A stretch of 64,000 nt of DNA from Scytonema hofmannii PCC 7110 (GCF_000346485.2 NZ_KQ976354.1:6695269-6759268), one strand, 5' to 3'; shown: positions 17,111 to 26,302, counted from the first letter of the stretch. Notes: generated from the letters alone by a model not told the origin. Numbers and translations are program-made.

Positions 17111-17437
17111 TTAACTCCTATACTCTTTCCAATATTTTATTGCTTGCGGAATGTCTTGATCCTGACTACTTTTATCACCACCGCACAGAAGAAGCACAAT
17201 TGTTGTTCCAACTTGTCCAAAATAGATGCGGTAACCAGAAGCGTAATCTATTTTAAGTTCACAAACTCCTTCTCCCACAGAACGATAATCTCCTAAATTG
17301 CCAAGCCTAACTCGTTCAAACCTCGCCTCAATCTTAACTTGAGCTTTAACATCCCGCAGGGAATCAAACCATTCGTCGAAAGGAATTCTGCCCTCAGGTG
17401 TGGTATAACGTTGAATTTCTCTTGGCTGTGCTTCCAT
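17111..17437 (-). CDS. RelE/HigB-like addiction-module killer, copy 3
   Basis: This is an intact 108-aa toxin (FDEWFDSLRDVKAQVKIEAR, YRSVGEGVCELKIDYASG, YRIYFGQVGTTIVLLLCGG). It is clearly homologous to copy 1 but diverged in the helical N-terminal third, so the pairs may have distinct specificities. A promoter probably lies in the shared upstream repeat at 17457-17555. Confidence 0.87.
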   Translation of the reverse strand: MEAQPREIQRYTTPEGRIPFDEWFDSLRDVKAQVKIEARFERVRLGNLGDYRSVGEGVCELKIDYASGYRIYFGQVGTTIVLLLCGGDKSSQDQDIPQAIKYWKEYRS

Positions 17438-17456
17438 AATTTATCGCGCTTCTCAG

Positions 17457-17555
17457 TTGAATCACATAGATTACCACGAATTATGTAGAGAGGTTTCAAA
17501 CAGCACATCTCTATACTCTGTACTTTATGCAACCGAGAATCACTATATACTTAGA
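17457..17555. repeat. Dispersed repeat upstream of toxin copy 3
   Basis: The sequence is homologous to 15885-15990 (GAGAGGTTTCAAACAGCACA, GAGAATCACTATATACTTAG), at the same distance from the toxin start. The duplication therefore included the upstream region. Confidence 0.65.
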
Positions 17556-17631
17556 GTGGACAATGCTTACCAAAAGCCTTATTTGGTAAGCATTAAAACC
17601 GCATCGCTTGTTAAAGCAGATAGTTTTGGCA

Positions 17632-17844
17632 TCAGACGACTACCTTTTGAATACCTACAAATTCTGGTATATTTTCATCATTTTTTTCTAAGCAAAGTTC
17701 AATAACTTCTTTTATATTTGCCATTAACTCATCAATAGTTTCACCTTGGCTATAACAGGCTTTTAACTGAGGTACTTCACCAACATAATGTCCATCTTCA
17801 TCTCGTTCAATAATAACGTAAAATTCTCTTTTATTAATACCCAT
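17632..17844 (-). CDS. HicB-like antitoxin/partial-RNase-H-fold protein (orphan)
   Basis: This 70-aa protein has the HicB N-terminal fold signature: YVIIERDEDGHYVGEVPQLK and CYSQGETIDELMANIKEVIEL. No hicA follows in either direction, and there is no C-terminal DNA-binding domain, so it is an orphan short HicB. The toxin may have been lost in the rearrangements on either side. Confidence 0.82.
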   Translation of the reverse strand: MGINKREFYVIIERDEDGHYVGEVPQLKACYSQGETIDELMANIKEVIELCLEKNDENIPEFVGIQKVVV

Positions 17845-17934
17845 CGCTTGACATCCGTTTAAAAAAATTAAATTACGAATTATAATCTCTTCGTTTAAGT
17901 AACATTTTTTTAATTTTCTCTAATTTGTTTTATG

Positions 17935-18052
17935 TAAAATTTTGCTTGTTATGGTGTCATGTGTTGTTCATTCAGAGCCTCTGGTACGTTCTTAAGTGCC
18001 ATTTGTAGAAGTTCAGTTTCAGGAGTTTTTTCTTCTAAGAAAGCCTTAATAA
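17935..18052 (-). pseudogene. Fourth, fragmentary antidote copy
   Basis: The sequence TTTTGCTTGTTATGGTGTCA, then CATGTGTTGTTCATTCAGAG, aligns with the antidote copy 3 coding region at about 16925-17035 on the same strand. It is an internal piece without start or end. It borders the start of the following plus-strand gene, marking a recombination edge. Confidence 0.7.
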
Positions 18053-18055
18053 GGT

Positions 18056-18601
18056 ATGTTGGAGTATCTGGGAGCGCACTACCTAGAGATTAATGAGCAA
18101 TGTACAAATTATCAGTCACTTTCTGAGCAATTTGGTCGAGCTTTTGGTTACTTGCAACCATTTCCATTTTCGCTTGCACAACAGACTCGCTACTCAATAG
18201 CCTTCAAAATGAATTGGTTTCAGCAATTAGCAAAAGCACCGGAACATTCATTATTTTTCTGGGCTTGGCAGTTTTTTGTGAATAACTATGAAAATGTTGT
18301 CGCGATCGCCTTACCACCAACTGGTAGCAGGCAAACCCAAGGAATCATTATTGATTATTTTCATCAAGAGTTTTTAGAAGCATTGAGGCTTTACTACAGC
18401 GAGCGCTCAGTTCTCAAATACGGATGGTTAGTAAAGCTAGAACGTCTTCTCAGCAGCATAAGCAACCGCAACTATAAAGACAAGCTAGCTTTACTCAAGG
18501 CTCGACTCTTTCGAGAGTGGGAAGAAGTGAACCAAGCAAGACAGGCTTACCGTAGTATCAGAAATCATCCCATTTTTGGAGCGGAGGCAAAAGGTTTCTA
18601 A
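18056..18601 (+). CDS. Hypothetical protein, possibly N-terminally truncated
   Basis: This 181-aa protein of unknown family is rich in aromatic residues (WFQQLAKAPEHSLFFWAWQF). It begins 3 bp after the antidote relic, so the true N-terminus may have been lost and the present ATG may be fortuitous. Its TAA overlaps the ATG of the next gene by one base (TAATG), so the two form an operon. Confidence 0.5.
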   Translation: MLEYLGAHYLEINEQCTNYQSLSEQFGRAFGYLQPFPFSLAQQTRYSIAFKMNWFQQLAKAPEHSLFFWAWQFFVNNYENVVAIALPPTGSRQTQGIIIDYFHQEFLEALRLYYSERSVLKYGWLVKLERLLSSISNRNYKDKLALLKARLFREWEEVNQARQAYRSIRNHPIFGAEAKGF

Positions 18602-19542
18602 TGTCGAAGAATATTTTTAAGGATTCTCAATCGCAAAATACTACAAAGCTAGTGCCACAACCTCGTTCAGCGGAGGAGTTATACGAGCTACTGAACAAAC
18701 TAGTTCAACAACCAGAATGGAAGATTGAAACAGCAGAACGATTTATTAATTTAATCATCAATTCTGAAAAGCAATTTCAGTTGGATGTACAACAGCAAGA
18801 TAGAGTAGTTAGAGCTATTATTAACTGTCCAATGAAATATCGTGCCATTATACACTTGGCAATAGTTGCTGCCAACTTTAGCTCTGAGGATGGTTTAAGA
18901 ACACTAGACGGGATCATTCCCGAAATCAGGCATTTTATTAGTGAATCACTAGACTTAAAAAATGGTATCCAAGACAACATACTGAAGAATTTAGGAGATA
19001 AACAAGTCTTTCAGTTTATTAAAGAAAAGGTAAAGGTTAAAGATGATAAGCAAAAATCTTCAAAAGAAAAAGAGGATGATACAAAGTTCGATTTCCTTAG
19101 AAATTTAACCTCACTATTGATTTGTCAGGGGGAAGCATCAGCAATTGCAAGCCGATTGAATATCATTTTGGAGGTGTTAGCAGACTCTAGTCACTATCAA
19201 CAACTTACTAAAGCCCAACCCAAACCAGAAAGTGATATTAAAAATCGAGTTAAGGTTGTTGCTGAGCTATTTAAGTTAGCAAAACCCAATGCCACTGAGG
19301 CTAAACGATTATTATTATACGGAACACACGCCCAGATTATAGCTACCCAGCAAAGTCAAGAAATTATTGATTTACAAGATAGTTTGCAGACTGAAAGAAA
19401 CTTACGAAAGCATAAAGAAGATTATATATCTCAATTAGAACAACAGTGCCAAGATTTAAAGCAACAGCTTATAGATGCTGAGAAAAAGTTAGAACAAAGG
19501 CAGACAGATATAGAATTGCTGCAGTTGTTGGCTATTTATTAG
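18601..19542 (+). CDS. Hypothetical coiled-coil protein, 3' end altered at a junction
   Basis: This 313-aa protein has a helical N-terminal domain (RSAEELYELLNKLVQQPEWK), a charged linker at about 140-165 and a C-terminal coiled coil (LQDSLQTERNLRKHKEDYIS, then EQQCQDLKQQLIDAEKKLEQ). Such coiled coils occur in GrpE-like partners of Hsp70, and an Hsp70 fragment follows directly, but no GrpE signature is visible. The last residues (QLLAIY) are read from Hsp70 DNA in another frame, so the natural C-terminus is probably missing. Confidence 0.55.
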   Translation: MSKNIFKDSQSQNTTKLVPQPRSAEELYELLNKLVQQPEWKIETAERFINLIINSEKQFQLDVQQQDRVVRAIINCPMKYRAIIHLAIVAANFSSEDGLRTLDGIIPEIRHFISESLDLKNGIQDNILKNLGDKQVFQFIKEKVKVKDDKQKSSKEKEDDTKFDFLRNLTSLLICQGEASAIASRLNIILEVLADSSHYQQLTKAQPKPESDIKNRVKVVAELFKLAKPNATEAKRLLLYGTHAQIIATQQSQEIIDLQDSLQTERNLRKHKEDYISQLEQQCQDLKQQLIDAEKKLEQRQTDIELLQLLAIY

Positions 19543-19638
19543 CTGACTCAGGTCAATGGAAAGCTTTGAAGGAAAGGCGAGAAAATATTTTAGTATTTGA
19601 CTGGGGTGGTGGAACTTTAGATATTACTTTAGTCAAAC
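19512..19638 (+). pseudogene. Hsp70/DnaK-family fragment (phosphate-2 region only)
   Basis: In the frame +1 to the preceding ORF the DNA reads RIAAVVGYLLADSGQ and RENILVFDWGGGTLDITLVKL. The second is the Hsp70 phosphate-2 motif (FDxGGGTxD). The upstream ATPase lobe and everything after the VKL are gone; the next bases are antisense to a kinase gene. This is a roughly 40-codon shred, not a gene. Confidence 0.8.
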
Positions 19639-20778
19639 TTAATATTTACGCCACGAGTTATCTACACGCCATCCAACACAATTGCCAAACTTATCTACAT
19701 CTCCTTCTGCTTTTTCCCAAATACGTTTTTGGACACTGAATCCGAATCGACCCAGGCTATAATGTAACCAAAGATGGTTAATTATCTGAAGGTCTTCACA
19801 GGAAATTTTCTTGATCGATTCAGAGTCAAGTAGACAGCCTTTATTTGGACGGGCTGCATACAGTATGAGATTGCTTGTTTCTCGATCTGCTTCTTTCCAT
19901 TTATCAGCTGCTAGTAAATCCCGTAGTTTTGTGTAATCAACCCTTTGTGAAGAAAAGAGTTTCACTGCTCCAATACTTAATAATTCCAACCACTGCTGTA
20001 CTGACTGAAGGCGATTTTCTGGCTTTACCTCCATCCCTTTGAGAATTGCCTGATTCACACTATTACTAATACTAGAATTCAATGTCTTTGGCTCTTCCAA
20101 CAGAGTACCAATAGCCCTAAGTGGAGATATTGTTGGTACTTCTCCTGTTAACAAAAAATATAAAGTTGCTGCTAAAGCATAAACATCTGTATACGCGCCC
20201 CGCTTTGCTCGCTTGTCATATTGTTCAACTGGTGCAAAACCATCAGCTAGCATTTGGGTATGAGTTTGAGTGAGATTTTGAGTAAACTCACGGGCAATGC
20301 CAAAATCAATTAACACAGCTTCCGATTTGTTAGCACGTAAAACTATATTCTCTGGCTTTACATCTCGATGCAGCAAGCCGTTATTGTGAACTACTGTGAG
20401 TGCTTCTCCAATTTGTTGAATGTAGTGTAATGCTTCTTTTTCAGACAAAGTGCCTTGCCTTTCAACCTGAGTGGCTAAATTTTCGCCATCGATATATTCC
20501 ATCACAATGCACCATAAGGTATCCTCTTGAATGACTTCATGGATGCTTACTATATTAGCATGGCGGCATTTAGCGAGTTTTATGGCTTCGTTCAAGAAAT
20601 CTTGTTGAAATTTGGCAAAATGGGAATGGCTTTGGACGGTATCATTTAGAGTCTTAATGACAACGTATTGCCCATTGTTGTTTACTGCGCGATAAGTGAT
20701 ACCAAAGCCACCTTCGCCTAGTTGTCGATCAATTGTGTATTTGCCACCTTGTAATTTCTGTCCAATTACCCAAGCCAT
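19639..20778 (-). CDS. Ser/Thr protein kinase with C-terminal GUN4 domain (C-terminus clipped)
   Basis: From the ATG at 20778 the protein is 379 aa. Kinase features are complete: glycine loop GEGGFG (21-26), Lys at about 42, HRDVKPEN (136-143), DFG (157-159) and an APE-like region (FAPVEQY). From about residue 278 a GUN4 domain begins (VDYTKLRDLLAADKWKEADR) and runs to NCVGWRVDNSWRKY. GUN4 domains bind tetrapyrroles and normally continue past this point (WLxYSDLTFD type), so about 20-30 residues are missing where the gene meets the Hsp70 fragment. Kinase-GUN4 fusions are known in cyanobacteria. Activity of the clipped GUN4 part is doubtful. A start at 20793 is also possible. Confidence 0.85.
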   Translation of the reverse strand: MAWVIGQKLQGGKYTIDRQLGEGGFGITYRAVNNNGQYVVIKTLNDTVQSHSHFAKFQQDFLNEAIKLAKCRHANIVSIHEVIQEDTLWCIVMEYIDGENLATQVERQGTLSEKEALHYIQQIGEALTVVHNNGLLHRDVKPENIVLRANKSEAVLIDFGIAREFTQNLTQTHTQMLADGFAPVEQYDKRAKRGAYTDVYALAATLYFLLTGEVPTISPLRAIGTLLEEPKTLNSSISNSVNQAILKGMEVKPENRLQSVQQWLELLSIGAVKLFSSQRVDYTKLRDLLAADKWKEADRETSNLILYAARPNKGCLLDSESIKKISCEDLQIINHLWLHYSLGRFGFSVQKRIWEKAEGDVDKFGNCVGWRVDNSWRKY

Positions 20779-20910
20779 TGCTATTCTTACCAAAACATTG
20801 GTGCCATTTTGGCATAGCTAGGACAGAAGTTAGTATGTTGCCATGCTTGACACATGGCGAAATTTAGTCTTGTATAATCGAAAACATGATTAGACAGCGA
20901 TCGCAGAGCC

Positions 20911-20938
20911 TTCGATAAATTTTCTGGTTGTTATCGAA
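20911..20938. promoter_or_regulatory. Inverted repeat upstream of typA
   Basis: TTCGATAA and TTATCGAA form perfect 8-bp arms around a 12-nt spacer between two divergent genes. It could be an operator or RNA hairpin; no T-run follows. Confidence 0.4.
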
Positions 20939-21077
20939 AAACAAACGAAGTATAACAGTTAAGATAGAATTATTAAGGCTTGTTTACAGAATTTCTATAT
21001 TTACCCAAATTCTGTTACAGCAAAAGACCACCTAGATATAAATTCTAAAATCCTCTCGCTAAGTTGACCAAACACTT

Positions 21078-22868
21078 ATGACGCTCCCAATCCGTAACGT
21101 CGCAATCATTGCCCACGTAGACCACGGCAAAACAACCCTTGTTGATGCTCTCCTCAAACAATCCGGTATCTTTCGTGAAGGAGAAGACGTTCCGGATTGC
21201 GTCATGGACTCCAATGACCTAGAACGGGAGCGAGGAATTACGATTCTTGCCAAAAACACCGCTGTTGATTACAAAGAAACTCATATTAATATTGTTGATA
21301 CCCCCGGACACGCTGACTTTGGTGGTGAAGTAGAACGCGTTCTCGGCATGGTGGACGGTTGTATCCTGATTGTGGATGCAAACGAAGGTCCAATGCCTCA
21401 AACTCGGTTTGTGCTGAAAAAAGCATTGGAAAAAGGGCTGCGCCCCATCGTCGTAGTTAATAAAATTGACCGTCCTCAAGCAGATCCCCATGGTGCGATC
21501 GATAAAGTCTTGGATCTGTTCTTGGAATTAGGAGCAGATGACGATCAGTGCGATTTCCCCTACCTGTTCGCCTCCGGTTTGAGTGGCTACGCTAAAGACA
21601 AACTTGAAGACGAAGCCAAGGATATGCAACCCCTGTTTGAAGCTATCCTGCGCCACGTTCCACCACCAGTTGGGGATGTGAACAAACCCATACAACTTCA
21701 AGTCACAACTCTAGATTACTCCGAATATCTGGGGCGGATTGTCATTGGCAGAATTCACAATGGCGTTATCCGTATGGGACAGCAAGCGGCATTAATTAAA
21801 GAAAATGGTGAAATTGTTAAAGGAAAAATCACCAAATTGTTAGGCTTTGAAGGGCTGAAGCGCATTGAAATTCCAGAAGCATCCGCCGGTTATATCGTCG
21901 CAGTCGCAGGTTTTGCTGATGCCAACATTGGAGAAACAATCACCGATCCCAACGAACCTCTAGCACTACCATTGATTAAAGTAGATGAACCGACTTTGCA
22001 AATGACCTTCTGGGTGAACGATTCTCCCTTTGCCGGTACCGAAGGCAAGTTAGTAACATCACGACAAGTGCGCGATCGCCTAATCCGCGAACTCGAAACT
22101 AACGTTGCATTGCGCGTAGAAGACACCGATTCTCCCGATAAATTCCTTGTTTCCGGTCGAGGAGAACTGCACTTGGGTATCTTAATCGAAACCATGCGTC
22201 GCGAAGGTTTCGAGTTTCAGGTTTCCCAGCCACAGGTTATTTACCGTGAAGTCAACGGACAACCTTGCGAACCATTTGAACTTTTAGTGTTGGACATTCC
22301 TGAAGATGCAGTTGGTAGCTGTATCGAACGTCTAGGACAACGCAAAGGCGAAATGCAAGATATGCAAGTGGGTGGTAACGGACGTACCCAACTAGAATTT
22401 GTAATTCCCGCTCGTGGATTAATTGGTTTCCGTGGTGAATTCATGCGGATGACTCGTGGTGAGGGTATCATGAACCACAGTTTCCTCGACTACCGTCCTA
22501 TCAGTGGCGATATTGAAGCCCGTAACAAAGGTGTACTAATCTCCTTTGAAGAAGGTGTTTCCACCTTCTACGCTATGAAGAACGCTGAAGATAGAGGTTC
22601 GTTCTTTATCACCCCAGGGACTAAAGTCTACAAAGGCATGATTGTAGGAGAACACAATCGTCCCCAAGATTTAGAACTGAATGTCTGTAAGACCAAGCAA
22701 CTCACCAACCACCGTGCTGCTGGTGGTGATGAATTGGTTCAGTTACAAACACCTATAGACATGAGCCTAGAGCGTGCTTTGGAATACATTGGATCAGATG
22801 AATTGGTGGAAGTTACTCCCCAATCCATTCGCCTGCGGAAGATGGCGAAGAAGTTGGCGAAGAGATAG
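21078..22868 (+). CDS. typA: Translational GTPase TypA/BipA
   Basis: This 596-aa ribosome-associated GTPase has G1 [11 protein letters not shown]2 RGITI, G3 [12 protein letters not shown]4 NKIDRPQA and the downstream elongation-factor domains. The C-terminal BipA-specific region is present ([20 protein letters not shown] and [19 protein letters not shown]). TypA supports ribosome assembly and stress responses. The stop codon TAG is the first unit of a heptamer repeat array. Confidence 0.96.
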   Translation: MTLPIRNVAIIAHVDHGKTTLVDALLKQSGIFREGEDVPDCVMDSNDLERERGITILAKNTAVDYKETHINIVDTPGHADFGGEVERVLGMVDGCILIVDANEGPMPQTRFVLKKALEKGLRPIVVVNKIDRPQADPHGAIDKVLDLFLELGADDDQCDFPYLFASGLSGYAKDKLEDEAKDMQPLFEAILRHVPPPVGDVNKPIQLQVTTLDYSEYLGRIVIGRIHNGVIRMGQQAALIKENGEIVKGKITKLLGFEGLKRIEIPEASAGYIVAVAGFADANIGETITDPNEPLALPLIKVDEPTLQMTFWVNDSPFAGTEGKLVTSRQVRDRLIRELETNVALRVEDTDSPDKFLVSGRGELHLGILIETMRREGFEFQVSQPQVIYREVNGQPCEPFELLVLDIPEDAVGSCIERLGQRKGEMQDMQVGGNGRTQLEFVIPARGLIGFRGEFMRMTRGEGIMNHSFLDYRPISGDIEARNKGVLISFEEGVSTFYAMKNAEDRGSFFITPGTKVYKGMIVGEHNRPQDLELNVCKTKQLTNHRAAGGDELVQLQTPIDMSLERALEYIGSDELVEVTPQSIRLRKMAKKLAKR

Positions 22869-22970
22869 GGAGTAGGGAGTAGGGAGTAGGGAGTAGGGAG
22901 TAGGGAGTAGGAACAATCTAATCTCAAACCCCTAACCCCTAACCCCTAACCCCTAACCCCTACTAACCCC
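22866..22970. repeat. STRR heptamers GGGAGTA (x6) and CCCCTAA (x5) between convergent genes
   Basis: Two short tandem heptamer arrays lie between typA and pilT. The first begins at the typA TAG; the second covers the pilT TAG read on the minus strand. They are typical of heterocystous cyanobacteria. Confidence 0.9.
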
Positions 22971-24186
22971 TATAACTCAAGTTAAAATCCCGCTTTGCAG
23001 ATTGCGCCGGGTCTAAACCCCCATTGCGGGCGCGACGGCGCAAGTCACCAAAATCGGGCGAAGCACTGACAGCATCCTCAATACTAATTTGACCGGTAAG
23101 CATTAACTCGCACAGGGCGTGATTCATCACTTGCATTCCTTCGCTGGTGCTGCTTTCTATAAGTTGGAATGCCTCTACCTCTTCACCCTTGAGCAAGTAA
23201 TCCTGCATGGCTGGTGTATTTATTAAAATTTCTAGCGCTGCTACGCGACGATTATCAGTTGTAGGAAGTAACTGTTGGGCTACGATCGCAACTAATGAGT
23301 CAACAATTTGCACGCGCATGGCTGCTTGCTCTTCTGGGTTGTAAATGTTAAGCAAGCGATTAATTGAGCCAATAGCGTTTTTGGTATGAAGAGTTCCTAA
23401 AACCAAGTGACCGGTTTGTGCGGCTTTTAATGCAGTGTCAACAGTGATGCGATCGCGCATTTCTCCAACCAAAATCACATCGGGATCTTCCCGCAACACC
23501 GACCTTAAAGCTTGGTGAAATTCATTAGTATGTAAGCCCACTTCTCGCTGGCTGATGAGAGATTTTTGAGAAGCGTGAACGTACTCAATGGGATCTTCTA
23601 TAGTAATGATGTGTTTTTGCGCTGTCTCATTGAGATGGCGAATCATTGCTGCTAAAGTCGTAGACTTTCCAGAACCAGTTGGTCCCGTCACCAAGATTAA
23701 TCCTTGCTTTTGACTAATCATGTATTTCAGGACTGGTGGTAAACCCAAACTCTCAATGGAAGGGACTTGCAGTGTAATTAACCGCAGTACCATCGCACCG
23801 CCACTTAAAGTTTCAAAACAATTGACACGACAGCGCAGGAATCCAGGATAAAAAACGGCTGTGTCTAATTCTTTGGTTTCTGCAAACCTTTGTCTTGCAG
23901 AAGGTGAGAGAATTTCTTCCAAATACTCTTCAAACATTTTTGGTGAAACTTTCTCTGCTTTTTCATAAGAAATCATCTCACCCCGAATCCGAAAGCGGGG
24001 AACTTCTCCCACTCGAATATGAATATCAGAAGCGTGCTGATTGTAAGCATCGCGTACTAATTGCTGAATTGAAATGGCATTTCTTTGCACTTGATTGACT
24101 TTTTGTAAAAGCGGGTGATTTGGCGGAGGTGGCGGTAGATGCGGTTGTTTTGGGTTTTTAAACCGCGACATTAAATCGTCATCCAT
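22963..24186 (-). CDS. pilT: Type IV pilus twitching ATPase PilT-like
   Basis: This 407-aa secretion ATPase has Walker A GPTGSGKSTT, an Asp box (ITIEDPIEYVH), Walker B-like VILVGEMRD and a His box (GHLVLGTLHT). The N-terminal PilT domain (QHASDIHIRVGEVPRFRIRG) is preceded by a Pro-rich leader (PPPPPNHPLLQK). PilT powers pilus retraction for motility and DNA uptake. It is close to the typical PilT length but with N-terminal and C-terminal extensions, so it may be a PilT2 paralogue. Confidence 0.9.
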   Translation of the reverse strand: MDDDLMSRFKNPKQPHLPPPPPNHPLLQKVNQVQRNAISIQQLVRDAYNQHASDIHIRVGEVPRFRIRGEMISYEKAEKVSPKMFEEYLEEILSPSARQRFAETKELDTAVFYPGFLRCRVNCFETLSGGAMVLRLITLQVPSIESLGLPPVLKYMISQKQGLILVTGPTGSGKSTTLAAMIRHLNETAQKHIITIEDPIEYVHASQKSLISQREVGLHTNEFHQALRSVLREDPDVILVGEMRDRITVDTALKAAQTGHLVLGTLHTKNAIGSINRLLNIYNPEEQAAMRVQIVDSLVAIVAQQLLPTTDNRRVAALEILINTPAMQDYLLKGEEVEAFQLIESSTSEGMQVMNHALCELMLTGQISIEDAVSASPDFGDLRRRARNGGLDPAQSAKRDFNLSYRG

Positions 24187-24397
24187 GGGAGTTTCTTAAG
24201 GTAGATGTGGAATAAACAGAAACGTTAAACTAAATTGCTTAGAACAAGACAACGGTAGAAACAAGTTTCTACTTAAGTAAACCGTGAATATACTTAAATT
24301 CTAATTCCTGTAATTAACGCTGTAAATTGTAAATTGTAAAACTTTCAATAAGGAAAATCAAAATTTATACGAATAAAGATTAAAGCATCTCGTTGCC

Positions 24398-24525
24398 TAA
24401 GGGATTTCCAAGAAATAAATTACCCATTTTGTGGGACGGGCGGGGACGCCCGTCCTATATTAGTGGCAGGCGTCAATCCCGCACCAAAAGAAATTTTGGG
24501 AGATTTTTTATTTGGAAGTCCCTAA
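24398..24525. mobile_element. 128-bp MITE-like element
   Basis: The ends TAAGGGATTTCCAAGAAATA and (reverse complement of the right end) TTAGGGACTTCCAAATAAAA are imperfect inverted repeats. The centre has a GGGACGGGCG/CGCCCGTCC hairpin, a core also seen in the element at 62963-63099. There is no ORF. Confidence 0.65.
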
Positions 24526-24616
24526 AGTCTAGAAACCTTGGTGCTCAACTTACGAAGCCTGTCTACGCAGCTTATCAACACAACTTGTAGAGACTTTACG
24601 TGTAACGTCTTTACAC

Positions 24617-24757
24617 CAAAAGTCTGAAAACGCTACGGAAAACAGTTGGTTTTTATCCCTCTTACTCCAAAAAATTAGTGACAACCTAAAACCGAAGCAA
24701 CAACTTATAATTGCCATTGATGCTTTAACAGCTATAATTCAAGAAAAAACAATATGA
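24617..24757 (+). pseudogene. Possible STAND/AAA ATPase relic
   Basis: An open piece reads NSWFLSLLLQKISDNLKPKQ then QLIIAIDALTAIIQE and stops. The hydrophobic strand ending IAIDAL resembles a Walker B. There is no start or P-loop, so this is a weak call. Confidence 0.22.
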
Positions 24758-24770
24758 CAAGTTTTTGACT

Positions 24771-24998
24771 ATGAAAACTCTTCATACTACAGCAAAAGTC
24801 AATGATAGCGGTCAGCTAACGGTAGATATCCCAGTTAATATGTCTCAGGGAGAATACCAACTTGTTCTAGTTATAGAAGAACGTCCTGTTGAGAAACAAA
24901 AAACTACATTACAGGATTTCCCTGTGATTAGCATTGGCTCCTGGCCTGAAAATCTTTCTCTAAGGCGTGAGGATATGTATGGTGATGACGGGCGCTGA
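24771..24998 (+). CDS. Small hypothetical protein, antitoxin-like
   Basis: This 75-aa protein starts MKTLHTTAKVNDSGQLTVDI, a beta-rich N-terminus seen in many small cyanobacterial proteins that sit before PIN toxins. It ends PENLSLRREDMYGDDGR, which resembles antitoxin tails. No toxin follows: the overlapping downstream frame stops after about 20 codons. It is probably an orphan antitoxin. A TTG six bases earlier is an alternative start. Confidence 0.5.
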   Translation: MKTLHTTAKVNDSGQLTVDIPVNMSQGEYQLVLVIEERPVEKQKTTLQDFPVISIGSWPENLSLRREDMYGDDGR

Positions 24999-25147
24999 TG
25001 CTGTTCAAAGAAATCAGGGATATAACTTTTCACGAATGATGCGCGGATTGCTATAATACAAAAATGAAACCTGTTCGTTGAGCAATGCTGTTTGGGAATA
25101 ATAAATGGAAGTCCTTAATGTAAATAACAGCAGCTAGCCCAGCAACA

Positions 25148-26302
25148 ATGAAAATTATTAAAAACATTACTAACTGGTTAGAAACCCGCGCTTGTGCTCC
25201 TGCATTCAGTGGTTGGGTTTTAATAGGAATTGCTATTTGTTTTTTTGGGGCTGGCATTAATACAATGGCAGGGTGGCTTTACGTCATTAGCGGTGTCAGT
25301 TCTGCTTTGTTAGGCTTAGCCGCGATTTTACCACCGCGATCGCTTTTGGGTTTAGTTGTCAAGCGTCTTCCTATCGAACCAGTGACAGCAGGCGACGATC
25401 TCACAGTTGAATTGGAAATCTTCAATCAAGCACGGCAACCTGTCACCTTGTTGCAAATCCAGGATATGCTGCCCTTCGTTTTAGGAAAACCCATACAGAA
25501 ATCCATTGAAAGAATTCCTGATGGCGATCGCTATCGCTGGGTATACCACCAACCCACACAACGCCGGGGAATTTTTCGCTGGCAAACAGTCGAACTGGGA
25601 ACTGGTGCTCCCTTGGGACTGTTTTGGTGTCGGCGTTTGCGAGAGGCTGCTGTCATGGCAATTGTTTATCCCAAAGTCCTACCCCTCACCACTTGTCCCC
25701 TCATAGATGAAATGGGAGATGAAGACAGTAAAAGAGGCGATCCCCGTGGTAGACCTTTACAAACAGCAACCCAAGGATTAACTCGCTGCCTTCGTCCTTA
25801 CCGTATAGGCGACCCCATTCGTCTGATCCATTGGCGCACCAGTGCCCGTTACGGAGAGTTACGGGTGCGCGAGTTAGAAGTCATCACAGGTGGGCAAGAA
25901 ATTATTATCGCTATTGATAGTGCAGGCAACTGGAACGAAGAGAATTTTGAACAAGCCGTCATTGCAGCAGCATCACTGTACTTTTACGCACATCGGCAGC
26001 AAGTGCCGCTAGCATTGTGGACAGCATCGACAGGCATAATTAGAGGTCAAAGAGTCGTTCAGGAAGCCCTAGCTGCGATCGCATCTCATGAAGATGCTTG
26101 TTTACAACCTCCCCACTCCCCCCTCATTTGGCTCACACAAAACTCGTTAACACTTTCTTCATTACCCAACGGCAGTCGTTGGATATTGTGGCAAGATGTT
26201 TCTACGGTACAAGAACAAGTTATTGTAAATAAAGATTACCCTGGCATACAGATAGACGCTCAACAACCACTCCAAACCCAGTTGCAAAAATCCATTAGAT
26301 AG
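25148..26302 (+). CDS. DUF58 domain-containing membrane protein
   Basis: This 384-aa protein has two adjacent membrane segments at residues 20-65 (WVLIGIAICFFGAGINTMAG and the following helix). The DUF58 signature lies mid-protein: GLTRCLRPYRIGDPIRLIHW, RTSARYGELRVREL. DUF58 proteins often sit beside MoxR ATPases and have a von Willebrand A-like C-terminal region; no MoxR gene is adjacent here. Function is not established. Confidence 0.88.
   Translation: MKIIKNITNWLETRACAPAFSGWVLIGIAICFFGAGINTMAGWLYVISGVSSALLGLAAILPPRSLLGLVVKRLPIEPVTAGDDLTVELEIFNQARQPVTLLQIQDMLPFVLGKPIQKSIERIPDGDRYRWVYHQPTQRRGIFRWQTVELGTGAPLGLFWCRRLREAAVMAIVYPKVLPLTTCPLIDEMGDEDSKRGDPRGRPLQTATQGLTRCLRPYRIGDPIRLIHWRTSARYGELRVRELEVITGGQEIIIAIDSAGNWNEENFEQAVIAAASLYFYAHRQQVPLALWTASTGIIRGQRVVQEALAAIASHEDACLQPPHSPLIWLTQNSLTLSSLPNGSRWILWQDVSTVQEQVIVNKDYPGIQIDAQQPLQTQLQKSIR

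Larger units (their letters stand above)
16101..17320. repeat. 614-bp tandem segmental duplication of the antidote/toxin unit
   Basis: The word TGTCAAACTATTATCTATCG occurs at 16101 and again at 16715, and the two antitoxin stop positions differ by the same 614 bp. The left unit ends inside a toxin gene, where the right unit begins, so the middle toxin lost its N-terminus. A related TGTCAAACTATTATCTAC lies inside antitoxin copy 1 and may have seeded the recombination. Confidence 0.8.
24187..24764. other. Intergenic region with MITE and a decayed ORF
   Basis: The 578 bp carry a MITE-like element (24398-24525) and a 46-codon open remnant (24617-24757). Otherwise the DNA is AT-rich and includes a TAAATTGTAAATTGTAAA direct repeat near 24325. 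Confidence 0.5.

Noticed and set aside
22866-22970. CRISPR-like tandem repeats
   Set aside because: Units are 7 bp without spacers, so these are short tandem repeats, not a CRISPR array.
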